Positions 50,661 to 63,000 of a stretch of DNA of 64,000 nucleotides are shown piece after piece. The notes below the pieces were generated by a model. The model was given only the letters and a program-made list of their open reading frames with translations, made no database searches and was not told where the DNA came from. The first letter of the stretch is position 1, and every line of letters begins with the position of its first letter. The stretch is from Flaccisagitta enflata. Taxonomy: Eukaryota; Chaetognatha; Sagittoidea; Aphragmophora. A program made the position numbers and the translations under genes. The stretch spans positions 24,118,001-24,182,000 of the forward strand of contig OZ231127.1 of assembly GCA_965153355.1 (NCBI GenBank), read 5' to 3'.

Positions 50661-50864
50661 GTTTTCGATGTCGTTGGTGTTGGTGTTGATGCTAGTTTTT
50701 TTTTCTCCTCATATTTTTTCGGAAGTTGAGTTCCTTCAAGGCTATTTGCCAATGTTGGGATAACGTTTCGTAAAATGGCGCTCGGCGAACGATACCTTTG
50801 CAAACGACACTATTTCTTCCGGGCATTCGAAAAACGACGGCTTGCAAGTCGCTAGTGGCATCAC

Positions 50865-51006
50865 CTCTTGGGACGACTGTGTTTGGCGCTTGCATCATTC
50901 TCAATCTTTTCTGCCTCCTCATATTGCTTGTTAACCTTCCACAGTTCATCAAAACTCATCTTATTTCGTTTGAGTAACTTCTTCATGGCCTTCCGCCTTC
51001 CCTTAA
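50865..51006 (-). CDS. Candidate internal exon, Lys/Glu-rich, unknown protein
   Basis: The acceptor is GACTCAAATCAG|TT and the donor CCCAAGAG|GTGATG. The 142 nt exon enters needing two bases and leaves in phase 2, and encodes 46 full codons including MKKLLKRNKMSFDELW and KVNKQYEEAEKIEND. This is complex, charged, probably helical sequence unlike the surrounding simple repeats, so it is likely coding. Neighbouring exons were not identified; a GA/CT-rich tract lies just upstream (51020-51370) and a (GTT)n array downstream. Confidence 0.42.
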
Positions 51007-51019
51007 CTGATTTGAGTCA

Positions 51020-51375
51020 CCCTTTAGTGAAATCGAAGGAGTGGAAAAAAGTGGAAGCTGGAAGGAGGAGGAGGGACAAGGAGGAAGCGGGACAAGGAGG
51101 GGGACAAGGAGAAGGAGAGAGAACAGGATAGATTGCCATTATTCGTTGGAATTACCATAAGTGGCCAGCAATTGTTTTCCAGAACAAAGGAAAATATACT
51201 AAACGGAGGAAAAAGAGAAAAAGAGGAGGGAGGAAGGGAGGAGGGGGAGGAAGGGAAGAAGGTTGAAGAGGAGGAAGGGATGAAGGATGGAGAGGAGGAA
51301 GGAGAGGGGGAAGAAGAGGATGATGAGGATGAAGAAACGGTTGGAAATGGCGACAGAAGTGGCAACGTTGAAGCG
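51020..51375 (+). repeat. Purine-rich GA/GGA tract
   Basis: GGAGGA, GAAGGA and GGGACAAGGA units; open frames on either strand are low complexity. TACCATAAGTGGCCA at 51150 recurs at 50202. Confidence 0.6.
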
Positions 51376-51470
51376 CAAATAAATTGATTCCATTGGAGGT
51401 GTTTATGACTGAATACAGACCGCGATTAATTGAAAACGGTTTCTTCTTTCTCTTTGCTTTTCCACCACCA

Positions 51471-51471
<1 letters not shown>

Positions 51472-51564
<93 letters not shown>

Positions 51565-51600
51565 TTCTCATTGACTCTCTCTCTCTCTTTTACTCCTTCA
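51472..51600 (+). repeat. (CT)n array
   Basis: About 44 units and a short second run. Confidence 0.9.
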
Positions 51601-51762
51601 TTTCCTCGTCGTTCACTTAGAAGCCCAATTGAGAAAAAGGATCGCATTACAAATTGTGTCAAACCATGAAATGAGCGAGAAAATGAGTCGACAAAGTGAA
51701 AAGGGGAAAATAGAGGGAGACGGAGAGGGTTCAACGCTCAAGAGGCTGGGAAAGTCAGTGGG

Positions 51763-51765
<3 letters not shown>

Positions 51766-51848
<83 letters not shown>

Positions 51849-51939
51849 AAGAGACAGACAGAGAAATTGACAAAGACAGTCAGACAAAATAACAGAAAGA
51901 GACAGAGACAGAGACAAACAGAAAGACAGCCAGACAGCC

Positions 51940-51994
<55 letters not shown>

Positions 51995-51995
51995 G
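51766..51995 (+). repeat. (GA)n then (CAGA)n
   Basis: About 38 GA units, mixed GACAGA, then about 13 CAGA units. Confidence 0.9.
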
Positions 51996-52254
51996 ACAGA
52001 CAATTAGACCGACCGGTAGGATGGTTCTTGTGAGCTCGGACAGAAACAGATTCTCTGCTGACGTGTACAGTGGCCTATCGACGCGATGGCAAGACTGACC
52101 GACCGTTACTTTATATTGAGGAAGCTCAATCTTTGCTATGCATGAGTCCGGCTTTGATGACGTATTTAATCATCTATTTTCTTTGATCGATCTTAGCGTT
52201 GTGATATTTTTCCAGCAGAATGATGGTGTATTAGATGCACTGCACATTCCTGGG

Positions 52255-52368
52255 CCGCAACTTGGCCCTGGCCCCTGGCCCCTGGCCCCCTGACCCTGGC
52301 CCCTGGCCCCTGGGCCCCTGGCCCCCTGGCCCCTGGCCCCTGGCCCCTGGCCCCTGGGCCCCTGGTCG
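52255..52368 (+). repeat. (TGGCCCC)n GC-rich minisatellite
   Basis: Roughly fifteen CCCCTGG units with single-C length variation; the minus strand has closely spaced GGGG runs able to form G-quadruplexes. Confidence 0.8.
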
Positions 52369-53015
52369 ATATCAGTTGCCGGAGTGAGTCCCTGAATGAC
52401 AGAATACGGCTAAGCTATCTCAGTGGCGGGTCCTGTCTCCGGCATTGAAACGATCAACCAACGAGTTGACGAATGGCGATACGCTTCACATTAGGCACTG
52501 GTATTTGCATCCGAGTCCGTATGGCAGGGACTGGTTCTGTTATATACTTCATAACTATCGCTCTTTAGACATAGACAACTATCGCTCTTTAGACATAGAC
52601 AAAGAAATCAACGGAAGCTAAATTGGAGAGAAACAAGCCCAAGGTTAGAATTAAAAGGATCACTTATCCTTCCATCAACAAACAAAACCAAAGCCAATGG
52701 GTGGTCATTTAGTTCGTCTAGTACTTGAGGCGAATTGTGGAGAGAGACAGACAGACAGACAAACGGTTAGACAGACACTCACGAAGGCAGAGAAACAGGC
52801 AATTAGACAAAAATACTGACGGACAGGAAAAAAGGCTCACAGACATTGAGATAGTCCGACTGAAAGGTAGGCAGACATGTCCGACATAGAAGAAAAAAAG
52901 AAATATAAAGAGATAATCAGACAGACAGGAAAATAGGGAAATAGACACTGAAATAGTCCGATTAACCGACTGACGCGTTGGAAGAAATGGAGACAGAAAG
53001 GAACGGCTAGTAGGA
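52369..53015. other. Unassigned DNA with short tandem duplication
   Basis: ACTATCGCTCTTTAGACATA is repeated in tandem at 52553 and 52577 (24-base unit). Degenerate GACAGA sequence follows from 52740. Confidence 0.4.
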
Positions 53016-53019
53016 CTAA

Positions 53020-53236
53020 AACATGGCCGTATACACGGCTACCCAAGTCGTGTACGGATGGGCAGGGGCAGAGATAAAAATGGTTAACCATACATTTGGG
53101 CAGAAGCAGCAACGCAACAAACTGTCCGTATGCGCCAAAAAATGAAATAAAAGTGAAGTGTGATGGACGGACGGACCAAACGACCGACCGAGAAACGGAC
53201 AAAGTAGGGTGTAGAGTCGCGAAGCACGCAACTAAA
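53020..53236 (+). mobile_element. HINE-like element
   Basis: AACATGGCCGTATACACGGC, AAGTCGTGTACGGATGGGCA, GACG/GACC core, GGGTGTAGAGTCGCGAAGCA then CGCAACTAAAAA. Confidence 0.6.
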
Positions 53237-53239
53237 AAG

Positions 53240-53398
53240 GTTCTTTCCAATGGCAATGCGCGAGCTGCCAACCATTATCAATCATCCAATGAAGACACTA
53301 TGATAGAGCCAACGCTTTTACGAAACGACCATCTATTGCCTGAAGACAAGCTTTTGTGGATGCTGATCAACTACAAGTGGCTTAATGCATTCTTATAA
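53240..53398 (+). CDS. Weak candidate terminal exon fragment
   Basis: Directly after a dispersed element ending at 53236, an open frame reads LSNGNARAANHYQSSNED and ends LLWMLINYKWLNAFL with a TAA. Composition is protein-like and non-repetitive. There is no convincing acceptor; the element may have inserted beside an exon. Function unknown. Confidence 0.2.
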   Translation, partial: VLSNGNARAANHYQSSNEDTMIEPTLLRNDHLLPEDKLLWMLINYKWLNAFL

Positions 53399-53589
53399 AA
53401 GCCGACGAAGGTATTTGGAGTCGGGATCATCTTCGTGAACATCTTCGCTATATCGAGATCGCGGAACGATACCAATAGTGATGAGTATCTTCTGGCGATT
53501 TCCGTGGGAAACATAGAGCTATGACTCTAGAAGTAGAAGTAACAATGGCAAAATAAAAAAAGAGACAACTTGTTTTGCTTATTTGTGCT

Positions 53590-54100
53590 GCACTGAAGCT
53601 TTAAACTATAAAAAATCAGTGACCGTTTGAAAGCTCTGCGAAATATCTTTCAAATGAGACGTTGCTGGTTATTCTAGCTTTATTCGTTTATAAATGGCAC
53701 AAGAATGAATAAAAACATTGCCATATTCAGTTTTGGGATTCAATTGAATTAAAAAAGTTTTGAAAAGAAGTAGTTAACTTTGACAAGCTCTAACTCTTAA
53801 ACGGTTTGAGTTACAAATCTGGGATTGGTCTTGAATGGAAGAAAATTAAAAAATCTTTGAAAAAACGTTTAAAAAAAAAGTACAAACAAATTTTTTTCTC
53901 TGTTTCTTTTATGAACAAACAAAAAGGCACAGCTTTTTCAATGTGGTTTTAACACTCTTGACCATCTACTCTTTATTCTTATGTCGTTTCTTAACAAAAA
54001 AAGCTACAACAACCAGCATGGTCCCATTTCAATGATCTTTTGAAGAGCTTTAAAACGGTCATGAATTTTGCTATGTTTTTCTCATTTGATGAATGTGAAA
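53590..54100. mobile_element. Degenerate relative of the GACGC MITE family
   Basis: Contains AACGGTTTGAGTTACAAATC and TGGGATTGGTCTTGAATG, and further on a TTTTGAAGAGCTTT segment that lines up with TTTTGAAGGGCTTT in the copy at 32135-32549. Ends are not clear. Confidence 0.3.
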
Positions 54101-54361
54101 CATTGAAAAACATTTTGTCTCTTTTTTTATTTTGCCACTGTTATGAACTGTATGACATGACGTTCTGGCCTGGATACGGCGTTATCCTAACATTCTTCTG
54201 TTTATCTGAAACTTATACGTCAGAAGTGATTCTAATCACTTTTCTAATTTAATTTACCACATTCTAATTTACTTGCAGTTTTCCCATGGGCCATAGCGCG
54301 GCCTTTAGAATAGAATTATAGAAGGTATTGGGCAAAACGTTGCAGCACATGTATTGATTGC

Positions 54362-54460
54362 TAGTCGCGTGCTACGCGACTCCATGACCCGCTATGTCGG
54401 TCGGTCTGTCGGTCTGTCGGTCTGTCGGTCGATCGCCGTTTGCTTTTTCGGCGTTTTAAG
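54362..54460 (-). mobile_element. HINE-like element, 3' part only
   Basis: TAGTCGCGTGCTACGCGACT, CCATGACCCGCTATGTCGG, GGTC/TGTC core. The 5' half is absent. Confidence 0.45.
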
Positions 54461-54650
54461 TGTCTTTTCGTTATAGCTCCGGATTTTTTTTTTAAGCGTC
54501 CTCGGATCTCTAAAAGAGAGAGTGTGCCCTTTGGAAGGTAGCAAGGTAAAGCGAAAATCTCTCCCGTGTCTTGAAGGCGGATAATGCAAGCCCAAGACGT
54601 TCTTACCGGGCACCGTTACATTGCGTTTTCTCATTTGCCATTTCATTTTT

Positions 54651-54868
54651 AGTCGCCGACTCGCGACTCTGATGAGGCATTGTCCGTCTGTCAGTCCATC
54701 TTACCATCTATCCGTCCGTTGGTCCATAATGATCTAGTTAGAAATTGTGGAAGCACTCATCTAGGATGATTATGAGTAAGTGTTTGCGTTTGTGTGTGAA
54801 GGGGGAATGGTACGCCCCTTCCCACCCGTCTACGACGATATTCATATTGGAACCCCGACTTACTTGTT
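54651..54868 (-). mobile_element. HINE-like element, CAAGTGAC subfamily, diverged
   Basis: TAGTCGCCGACTCGCGACTC, GATGAGGCATTGTCCG, core, CCCACCCGTCTACGACGATA, and CCCCGACTTACTTGTT. Confidence 0.5.
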
Positions 54869-54939
54869 TTCCTCTCCTCACTATCGACACTCGTTCTATC
54901 CTTCAATGTCTCCATCTGTCTTTTCTACTTTTTCAGGCT

Positions 54940-54967
54940 GTCTTTCTGTCCGTCTGTCTGTCTGTCC

Positions 54968-55065
<98 letters not shown>
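54940..55065 (+). repeat. (CTGT)n and (CT)n
   Basis: Short CTGT run then about 46 CT units. Confidence 0.9.
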
Positions 55066-55066
<1 letters not shown>

Positions 55067-55299
55067 TTCCTCCTTCCTTTTCTCTTCTAATATTGACATA
55101 TTTCTATATCTTCATTGTAATCCAAAACACGTCATTTATCGAAATCTAAATCTATTATTTGAGAGGAAGAAAAGGTTCCAAATCAATCGATTGTCCTCCA
55201 GTCAATGAGAATCGGTAGTAGGAGTGACTCCGGGCTGACCTCCGGGAAGGAAAAACGGCCCAAAATGGGCGTGTATAAAAACTCCATTCAACCCTTCAA

Positions 55300-55470
55300 G
55301 GAGGTGGCTGAGGAGGAGAAGGAGGAAGAAGAGGAAGTGGAAGAAGAGGAAGAGGAATGGAAGGGAAGGAGGAAGAGGAAGAGTGAGAGGAAAAAGAGGG
55401 GGAGGAGGAAGTGGAAAGAAAAGAAGAAAAGGGAAGAGGGGGCCGGGGGGTGGAAGAAGTAGGAGTGAGG
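55300..55470 (+). repeat. Purine-rich GGAAGA tract
   Basis: Degenerate GAGGAA units; a Glu/Lys open frame here is low complexity. Confidence 0.65.
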
Positions 55471-55669
55471 AGGAAGAAGGAGTCAATCGTGAAATCTGAA
55501 ACTTAGAGTGAGATTTTTTTTTCTTCCTTCATGTGTGTGTTCCTTTTTCTTTCTTTTTTCTTTTGGTTTTGTATTCATACTCAGATTCGTTCTATTCTCG
55601 CTTTCAGCTTTTTTTAACTTTGTTTCTCTCTAACTCTCTTCTTTCCATCATTAATTCGTTTTTACCTTC

Positions 55670-55675
55670 TTTCTC

Positions 55676-55755
<80 letters not shown>

Positions 55756-55865
55756 ACTTTCTTTCTTTCTTTCTTTCTTACTTTGTCTCTTTCTTTTTTC
55801 TTCCTTTCTTTCTTTCTTTCTTTTTTTTTCTTTCTTTTCATATTTTCTTTTTTCTTTCTTTCCTT
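55670..55865 (+). repeat. (TTTC)n array
   Basis: About 27 pure units and degenerate continuation, abutting the foldback element 55888-56428. Confidence 0.9.
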
Positions 55866-55887
55866 CCCCCTCTTTTACACCCTTTTT

Positions 55888-56428
55888 GGACAGCGGCCCC
55901 CAAGGTTAAGAGCCAATATCCTGTAGGACACAAGGATGAATTTCTAGAAATCCGTCTGTCTATCCATACATCCCCCTGTGGCTACTCAGGCCCCTCTCAG
56001 GCGCCAAATCAGTCCTCTCATACCCCATATCAGTCCGCTCAGGCCCTAAATCAGCTGTCTCAGGTCCTAGCCCTCTCAGATCCAAAACTAGCTCTTTCAC
56101 GCCCAAAATCAGCCAACTTGAGGCTAAAATCAGCTTTCTTTGGCCTGTGACGGCCTGTGAGGGCTCAGAATTGCCCTCCTTTGCCTAAAATCTGGACACT
56201 CATGTCTCAATTAATCCCTCTCAGGTCTCAAATCTGCCCTCATCCCTGATCTCATATGAGACCTTGGACCCCCCAAACTAGCCCATTAATGCCTCATTTA
56301 TGCGCTCCAAGCATTCAAATCAGCCCTAAAATGAGTCATTGCCCTGCTCTCACTCCACTTCTTCAGCTGATCACTCCATGCAGGCATCGGGTACCGCTGA
56401 CCATGTGCAATCCTTGGATGACCAGTTT
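55888..56428. mobile_element. Foldback element, GGCCCC-end family, diverged
   Basis: GGACAGCGGCCCCCAAGG, CCTGTAGGACACAAGGATGA at the left; TTGCCCTGCTCTCACTCCAC and GGGTACCGCTGACCATGTGC at the right match the outer arm at 17285-17360 in reverse. Core of ~20-bp CTCAGGCCCTAAATCAG-type units. Confidence 0.5.
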
Positions 56429-57110
56429 TATTTTTCTCTCTCTTTTTACGTACGTTTAAGCACGTTGGAAAGTCGTTTGGTCTGTTGTTTAGGCAATACG
56501 CATTCGCTCCTTACCATTCTTTTTTCGTTCACTTCTTTTCTTTTAACTTTTTTAGTGCAGGTTTTAAAATCATTCAGTTGTTCAGTTGTTCAATTGTTCA
56601 AGCGAACATTTTTAAAAATGAATGAATGAATGAACAATAGAACGTATGAATGAGTGAATTAATGAACAATGAATGTTTGTAAAAATGAATGGAAGATTGT
56701 AGGCATAATTGAACGGATGAATGGGAAAATGAACAGATTCACGAATGAATATACGAAAGAACGAAAGAATGAACGAATGAATAATCCACATTGCTGTCCA
56801 CATGCGGAGGAGTGTATGAATGAATTTGGAATTTCTGAAAATTACATTTTCATCATAAACAATTTCAAATAATATTCTTTTTTTGCCTCTCCATTCTTGT
56901 TCTGGCTCCACCCCCAGAAGGCACTCCACGAGACCACGTCAATACTCCTCGGAATAGTTCTTTTGTCATAGTCATTGTGAAGAGAATTTTCGGGTGTTGC
57001 GTTCAAATATTGACAGTCTCGATCTCTCTCCAATCTTCTTTTACACAAATACGCAAATGAGATCTTAGCCTCTAATCGAAGTCAGTCTTTTCCTGGGGTT
57101 ATTGAGACTA
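56429..57110. other. Unassigned DNA with degenerate GAAT/GAACG units
   Basis: 56617-56790 is a decayed GAAT array; a minus frame at 57048-56842 is unsupported. Confidence 0.35.
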
Positions 57111-57117
57111 TTTGAGG

Positions 57118-57360
<243 letters not shown>

Positions 57361-57461
57361 GGAGGGACTAGGAATCTAGGATTTTTTTAGATAGTGCCAA
57401 CGACAATTCGATTTATCATTTTGAGCAGAAATTTGAAAAAAAAGTGAATGTAAAAAATAGA

Positions 57462-57531
57462 GAAAGAAAGAAAGAAAGAATGAATGAATGAATGAATGAA
57501 TGAATGAATGAATGAATGAATGAATGAAATA

Positions 57532-57587
<56 letters not shown>

Positions 57588-57590
57588 AAC

Positions 57591-57621
<31 letters not shown>

Positions 57622-57635
57622 CGAAGAAAGAAGAA
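57462..57635 (+). repeat. (GAAA)n/(GAAT)n compound array
   Basis: GAAA to 57480, GAAT to 57529, GAAA to 57630: a block of one unit sits inside the other. Confidence 0.9.
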
Positions 57636-58184
57636 AGAAGAGAGGTTGGCTTGATAGTCCCAAGCCACGTTCATGAACCGCCTGTTCGCAGACGCAAAAA
57701 AACGGTAAGCGACCGACCAACGGACCGACATAGAGTTTTACATAGAGATAATAGGGGAACTCAACGGGCAAATAAGGAAGAAAAGTTTTGGAATTAAGGA
57801 AAAGGGCATAAAACGGCTGGATTTAAATCGTCCATTTAGGCGTTTAAAAGAGGGCCATTAAATAATGGGAAATTTGGGGATTATGGGGCTCAACACGGCT
57901 CATAAAAAATCGATTACTTGTCGCCAACTAGATATATTTTCCGCAGGTCTCGCGGCATTTATCATCGATCAAAATGACTCACCCACATGTCCTCGGACGC
58001 CAACTGTCAGTTTTCGGACTTTAACCGTCCGTCTTAACGCGTTATTTCTCTACTGGTTGTTGTACGCGGGTGGGTGTCGTCATTGTCGTCGTTGTTGTCC
58101 ACACTTTTTAAAATGGGCTAACTTTTGAACGCCTTGATCGATTTGCTTCATATTTGGAGGGAAGTTGTACTAGGGTAAGCCGCT

Positions 58185-59125
58185 TTAGATCCTATGCGTA
58201 TGTTATGATCCGACCCACCCAACCAGCCCAACCAGCCTACCAGACTAAAAGTGAAAAACATGCATAACTTCGGCATTTTTCAACCGATTTGGTTGAAACT
58301 TGGTATGTAGTCTCTAAATTGAAGGACTCAACATATGCATTTGATTTGTACAGATTTTACAATGTTAACCGGCCATACCGGCCTACCACCCAACCAGCCT
58401 ACCAGCCTAAAAGTTAAAAATGTGCATAACTTCGGTATTTTTCAACCTATTCGGTTGAAACTTGGTATGTAGTCTCTAAATGGAATTACTCAACATATGT
58501 ATTTGAATTGTAAAGGTTTTAGCATGCTAACAGGCCAAACCAGCCTACCACCCAACTAGCCCACCAGCCTAAAAGTGAAAAATGTGCATAACTTCGGCAT
58601 TTTTCAACCAATTTGGTTGAAACTTAGTATGTAGTCTCTAAATGGAAGGACTTAACATATGTATTTGAATTGTAAAGATTTTAGCATGCTAACCAGCCAA
58701 ACCAGCTTACCACCCAACTAGCCTACCAGCCTAAAAGTGAAAAACGTCCATAACTTCGGCATTTTTCAACCGATTTGGTTGAAACTTGGTATGTAGTCCC
58801 TAAATGGAAAGACTCGACTTATGAATTTGATTTATGAAGATTTTAGCATGCTAACTGGCCTACCAGCCAGCCAGCCTACCACCCTAAAAGTGATAAATGT
58901 GCAAAACTTAAATCATTTTCAACCAATTCAGTTAAAACTTGGTATGTAGACTCAAAATGAAACGACTCGATGTTTGTAAGTGATTTAACACGATTTTAGC
59001 ATGCTAACCGGCAAAACCAGTTTATTACTCAACCACCCTACCTTCTTAGAAGTGAAAACACTTGCATAATTTTGGCCGTCTTCCACCAATTTGATTAAAA
59101 CTTGCTACATAGACTTAAAGTGAAA
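58185..59125 (+). repeat. 162-bp satellite, about six monomers
   Basis: TGCATAACTTCGGCATTTTT and TTGAAACTTGGTATGTAG recur with the former at 58261, 58423, 58585, 58747, 58900 and 59063, i.e. spacing 162, 162, 162, 153 and 163. Each unit begins with a small ACCAGCCTACC-type run. The last two monomers are more diverged. Confidence 0.85.
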
Positions 59126-59139
59126 CAGCTTAACATATA

Positions 59140-59540
59140 TGCTGTCTGATAATGCCATTTGACAATGTCGTTTGACAATGCTGTTGCCAATGCGTTTGAC
59201 AATGCCGTTTGTCAATGCCATTTGACAATGCCATTCGACAATGCTGTTTGACAATGCCGTTTGACAATGTCATTTGACAATGTCGTTTGACTATGTTGTT
59301 TGACAATGTCGTTTGACAACGCTGTTTTACAACGCCGTTTTACAACGCCGTTTTACAACGCCGTTTTACAACGCCGGTTTACAAAGCCGTTTTACAACGC
59401 CGTTTTACAACGCCGTTTTACAACGCCGTTTTACAACGCCGTTTGACAACGCTGTTTGCCAACGCTGTTTGCCAACGCTGTTTGACAACGCTGTTTGCCA
59501 ACGCCGTTTGACAACGCCGTTTGACAACGCTGATTGACCC
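59140..59540 (+). repeat. 13-bp minisatellite
   Basis: About thirty units of TTTGACAATGCCG passing into TTTTACAACGCCG and back to TTTGACAACGCTG. Abuts the 162-bp satellite. Open frames here are by-products. Confidence 0.8.
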
Positions 59541-59759
59541 CAGTCGCGGACCCATACTCTTTCCAGATTTTTTCTCTCACTTTGCCACTCATAATCAGAA
59601 CTCAGAAGAGAGTGTGTCCTTATGGTTTATTTGAACTTTGCTTGATATTATCATAAAAACATATCTTGACACTATATACGCCATCCGCCGCGATCCGCAT
59701 AACTTTTGACAAATCGTACCGATGGACCAACAGGCCGACAGACGAATTGATGGACTGGT

Positions 59760-59931
<172 letters not shown>

Positions 59932-59939
59932 GAATTGAT

Positions 59940-61120
59940 GGACAGATAGATACGATGACGCACGTAAAAAAAAAATTGGAATGATTTTGTTTACCATCCA
60001 TTACCAGTCAACGTCATCATCACTCTTTTTAAGGGACGAGAGGTGGCCAATCTGAACTGACTTAGCCAGCTTCTTCGGGCCTGGTAGGTGCTAACGATAT
60101 TTAATGAGCACCAAAAATTGAGTTACTGACACTGCCAACCGCCTCCACCGCCTATTTACAACATAGACCAAATAAGCAAAATCATGTCCTCAGATCAGTA
60201 CATATTCTGATGACCTTGGACCCTAAAAATCTGAACGAATTAGAGTTTTGGATAAAGTAGATGCATACTAATCACCGTGCGATTTCAAATGTTCAGTGGA
60301 AGCCATTTTAAGTAGGTAAATCAAGTCAATTCTAATTTGAAGGTAGCAAGGAATGGGAAATTCTCAAAAATCAAATCGGGTGGCCCTTCACTACCTCTGT
60401 CCAATATCACACATAAAATTTCATGCCTTTTGCAGTCGGGGACAAGTAAAAAAACGTACCGCTAATTTTCACAACCTCAGCCTGATTTGCACTGATTTGA
60501 ATCGGGTAACATATATTTTAATTGATTCGGCCTTTGGAACTTGTTGTTTCTGGCTAGTATCTTAGTAACTCGTTTCTAGGAAAACACACAACTTCGCATT
60601 TCAGTGCAGCATGCTTCCTAGTGTATTGTGATGCTATAACTGTCTCTGTTATGTAATACTACATTGATAGTGATCGATGGCAGAGACTTGGGCATCTAGA
60701 AATGAATGGCTTGTACATTGTATTAATCACTACAAACCTAATTATTGATTTTTCTCATGTGGGACAACTGGAAGCCCTTAAATGTTACCTCTTAACGAAA
60801 ATGCTACCAATCACCAGTTAATGGAAATGGCGGAAGTGCTTGATTTTGTCACTCGTGAATATCTTTTTGGGAATGGTTTTAGATGGACAAACAAGGTAAA
60901 AAGGGAAACATGAGGAGGAAATAACTACATAATTCTATACTCGATACATATTAACTCAATTGCGGATATAATGCCTGGCGTAATATAAAGCATACAATGG
61001 AAATTGTTCCCAGTTCAATTTTACCACAAATGGATTGGAAATTGCACTTAAAAATACCGATTTTGAAAAAAAAAAAAACATTTCCCATTTCCATTTTCCG
61101 TCTCTTCCTCTATCCCTGTT
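59940..61120. other. Unassigned unique-sequence DNA
   Basis: The longest stretch free of recognised repeats in the last 10 kb; no splice-supported exon found. Confidence 0.35.
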
Positions 61121-61122
61121 TT

Positions 61123-61519
61123 TAGTCGCGTGCACGCGACTCTATAATCCGCTATGTCGGTCGGTCGGTCGGTCGGTCGGTCGGTCGGTCGGTCGGTCGG
61201 TCGGTCGGTCGGTCGGTCGGTCGGTCGGTCGGTCGGTCGGTCGGTCGGTCGGTCGGTCGGTCGGTCGGTCGGTCGGTCGGTCGGTCGGTCGGTCGGTCGG
61301 TCGGTCGGTCGGTCGGTCGGTCGGTCGGTCGGTCGGTCGGTCGGTCGGTCGGTCGGTCGGTCGGTCGGTCGGTCGGTCGGTCGGTGGGCGTTAGCTTTCT
61401 TCGGCATTTTCATGCTCCTTTTGCATTACTGCTCCTGCCCAAATGCTTGAGTAAGCCTTTTTCTTCACTGCCCCTGCCCACCCGCACGCGACTTTGGTAG
61501 TCGTGTATCCGGCCTTGTT
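61123..61519 (-). mobile_element. HINE-like element with a pure (GGTC)57 core
   Basis: TAGTCGCGTGCACGCGACTC, TATAATCCGCTATGTC, an uninterrupted GGTC array from 61156 to 61385, ACTGCTCCTGCCCAAATGC, CCCACCCGCACGCGACTTTG and GTATCCGGCCTTGTT. GTCGCGTGC matches GCACGCGAC. Confidence 0.7.
61156..61385 (+). repeat. Pure (GGTC)57 array
   Basis: 230 bases without one interruption, inside the HINE-like copy 61123-61519. Confidence 0.95.
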
Positions 61520-61699
61520 TGCCGTCTATCTGACTTGTTTCTTTATCCGTTACTGTCCACTTGCTCTAGCCTAGTCTGCTGTCTCTGTCCGTCTGTCCGT
61601 TTGTTCTTTTGCGTGCCTGTCTTTCTGTTTGTTTGTCATCATTCTCTAATCTCTGTCACTATCCGCCTGTCTGTCTATCTGTCTTTTCTCTCTTTCATT

Positions 61700-61735
<36 letters not shown>

Positions 61736-62340
61736 GTGGTGGGTTTTGATGAGATATGCCATCTGGTGTTTGCGAACTCATTCATACTTTTCTTTCGTCT
61801 ATTTGATCATTTGTCAACAATCAATAGTCGAGACTCTTCTTATCTTATTTAGCTTTAAATTAAAATTCTAAAAAGATCTTTTTTAAAAATACACATTTTA
61901 CAAGGTGTGAATGTACATAATAAAGAAGTGAGAAAATATAACGCAATTATCCACAGGAAACTCCTGTTTTTCTTTCTATTTTAAAGAAAAGGCTGGCTTC
62001 AGCCATCTTTCCTTCACTCCATCCCTTGTTTGTAAAGATGAATGTTAGTGGGCGTGCTTCAAGAGGGAGAGTCAAGTGTGAAATGGCAACAACTTCCACA
62101 CAGCACTATTGAATGGTTTAAAACGCAGAAATGCAAAAAAATAAATTGTTAGTGAATCATATCTCCTGCATGATGAAAACTAGATATAAGGGCAATACCT
62201 GATTGCAAACGGGGTTACGTGTAGGAACTAGATAGGGCGCTGCAGAGACAGATTTCTGCGGTTTCATACTCTTACCGACGAACACCGACGAAGAGACCGA
62301 CAATTGAACGTACACACAGCATTTCATTAATTCGCTAATT
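61520..62340. other. Unassigned DNA
   Basis: CT-rich to 61730, then AT-rich. A minus frame with a GTAAGAG donor near 62276 (LMKCCVYVQLSVSSSVFV) is a very weak exon possibility. Confidence 0.3.
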
Positions 62341-62341
62341 G

Positions 62342-62681
62342 GTGACAACATGAATGCATGAATGAATGAATGAATGAATGAATGAATGAATGAATGAATG
62401 AATGAATGAATGAATGAATGAACGAATAAATGAATGAATGAATGAATGAATGAATGAATGAATGAATGAATGAATGAATGAGTGAATGAATGAATGAATG
62501 AATGAACGAATAAATGAATGAATGAATGAATGAATGAATGAATGAATGAATGAATGAAAAAATGAACGAGTGAATGAATGAATGAAGGAATGAATGAATG
62601 AATGAATGAATGAATGAATGAATGAATAAAATGATTGATTAATTGATTGATCGATTGAATGATTAATTGATTAATTGATTA

Positions 62682-62759
<78 letters not shown>

Positions 62760-62760
62760 A
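62342..62760 (+). repeat. (GAAT)n passing into (GATT)n
   Basis: GAAT units with repeated GAACGAATAAAT interruptions (62420, 62504), switching at 62632 to GATT units. Confidence 0.92.
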
Positions 62761-62840
62761 TATTAAATCATGCGGGTAATATTTCCGATGTAAGTTGATA
62801 CTTGTCGTTTAGAGTCCTTACAAAGGGCGTCAAAATGGCG

Positions 62841-63000
<160 letters not shown>

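Noticed and set aside
61035-61413. Regular Arg-Ser-Val-Gly and Arg-Pro-Thr-Asp repeats
   Set aside because: Translation of the pure GGTC array; the periodicity is a by-product of 4 x 3.
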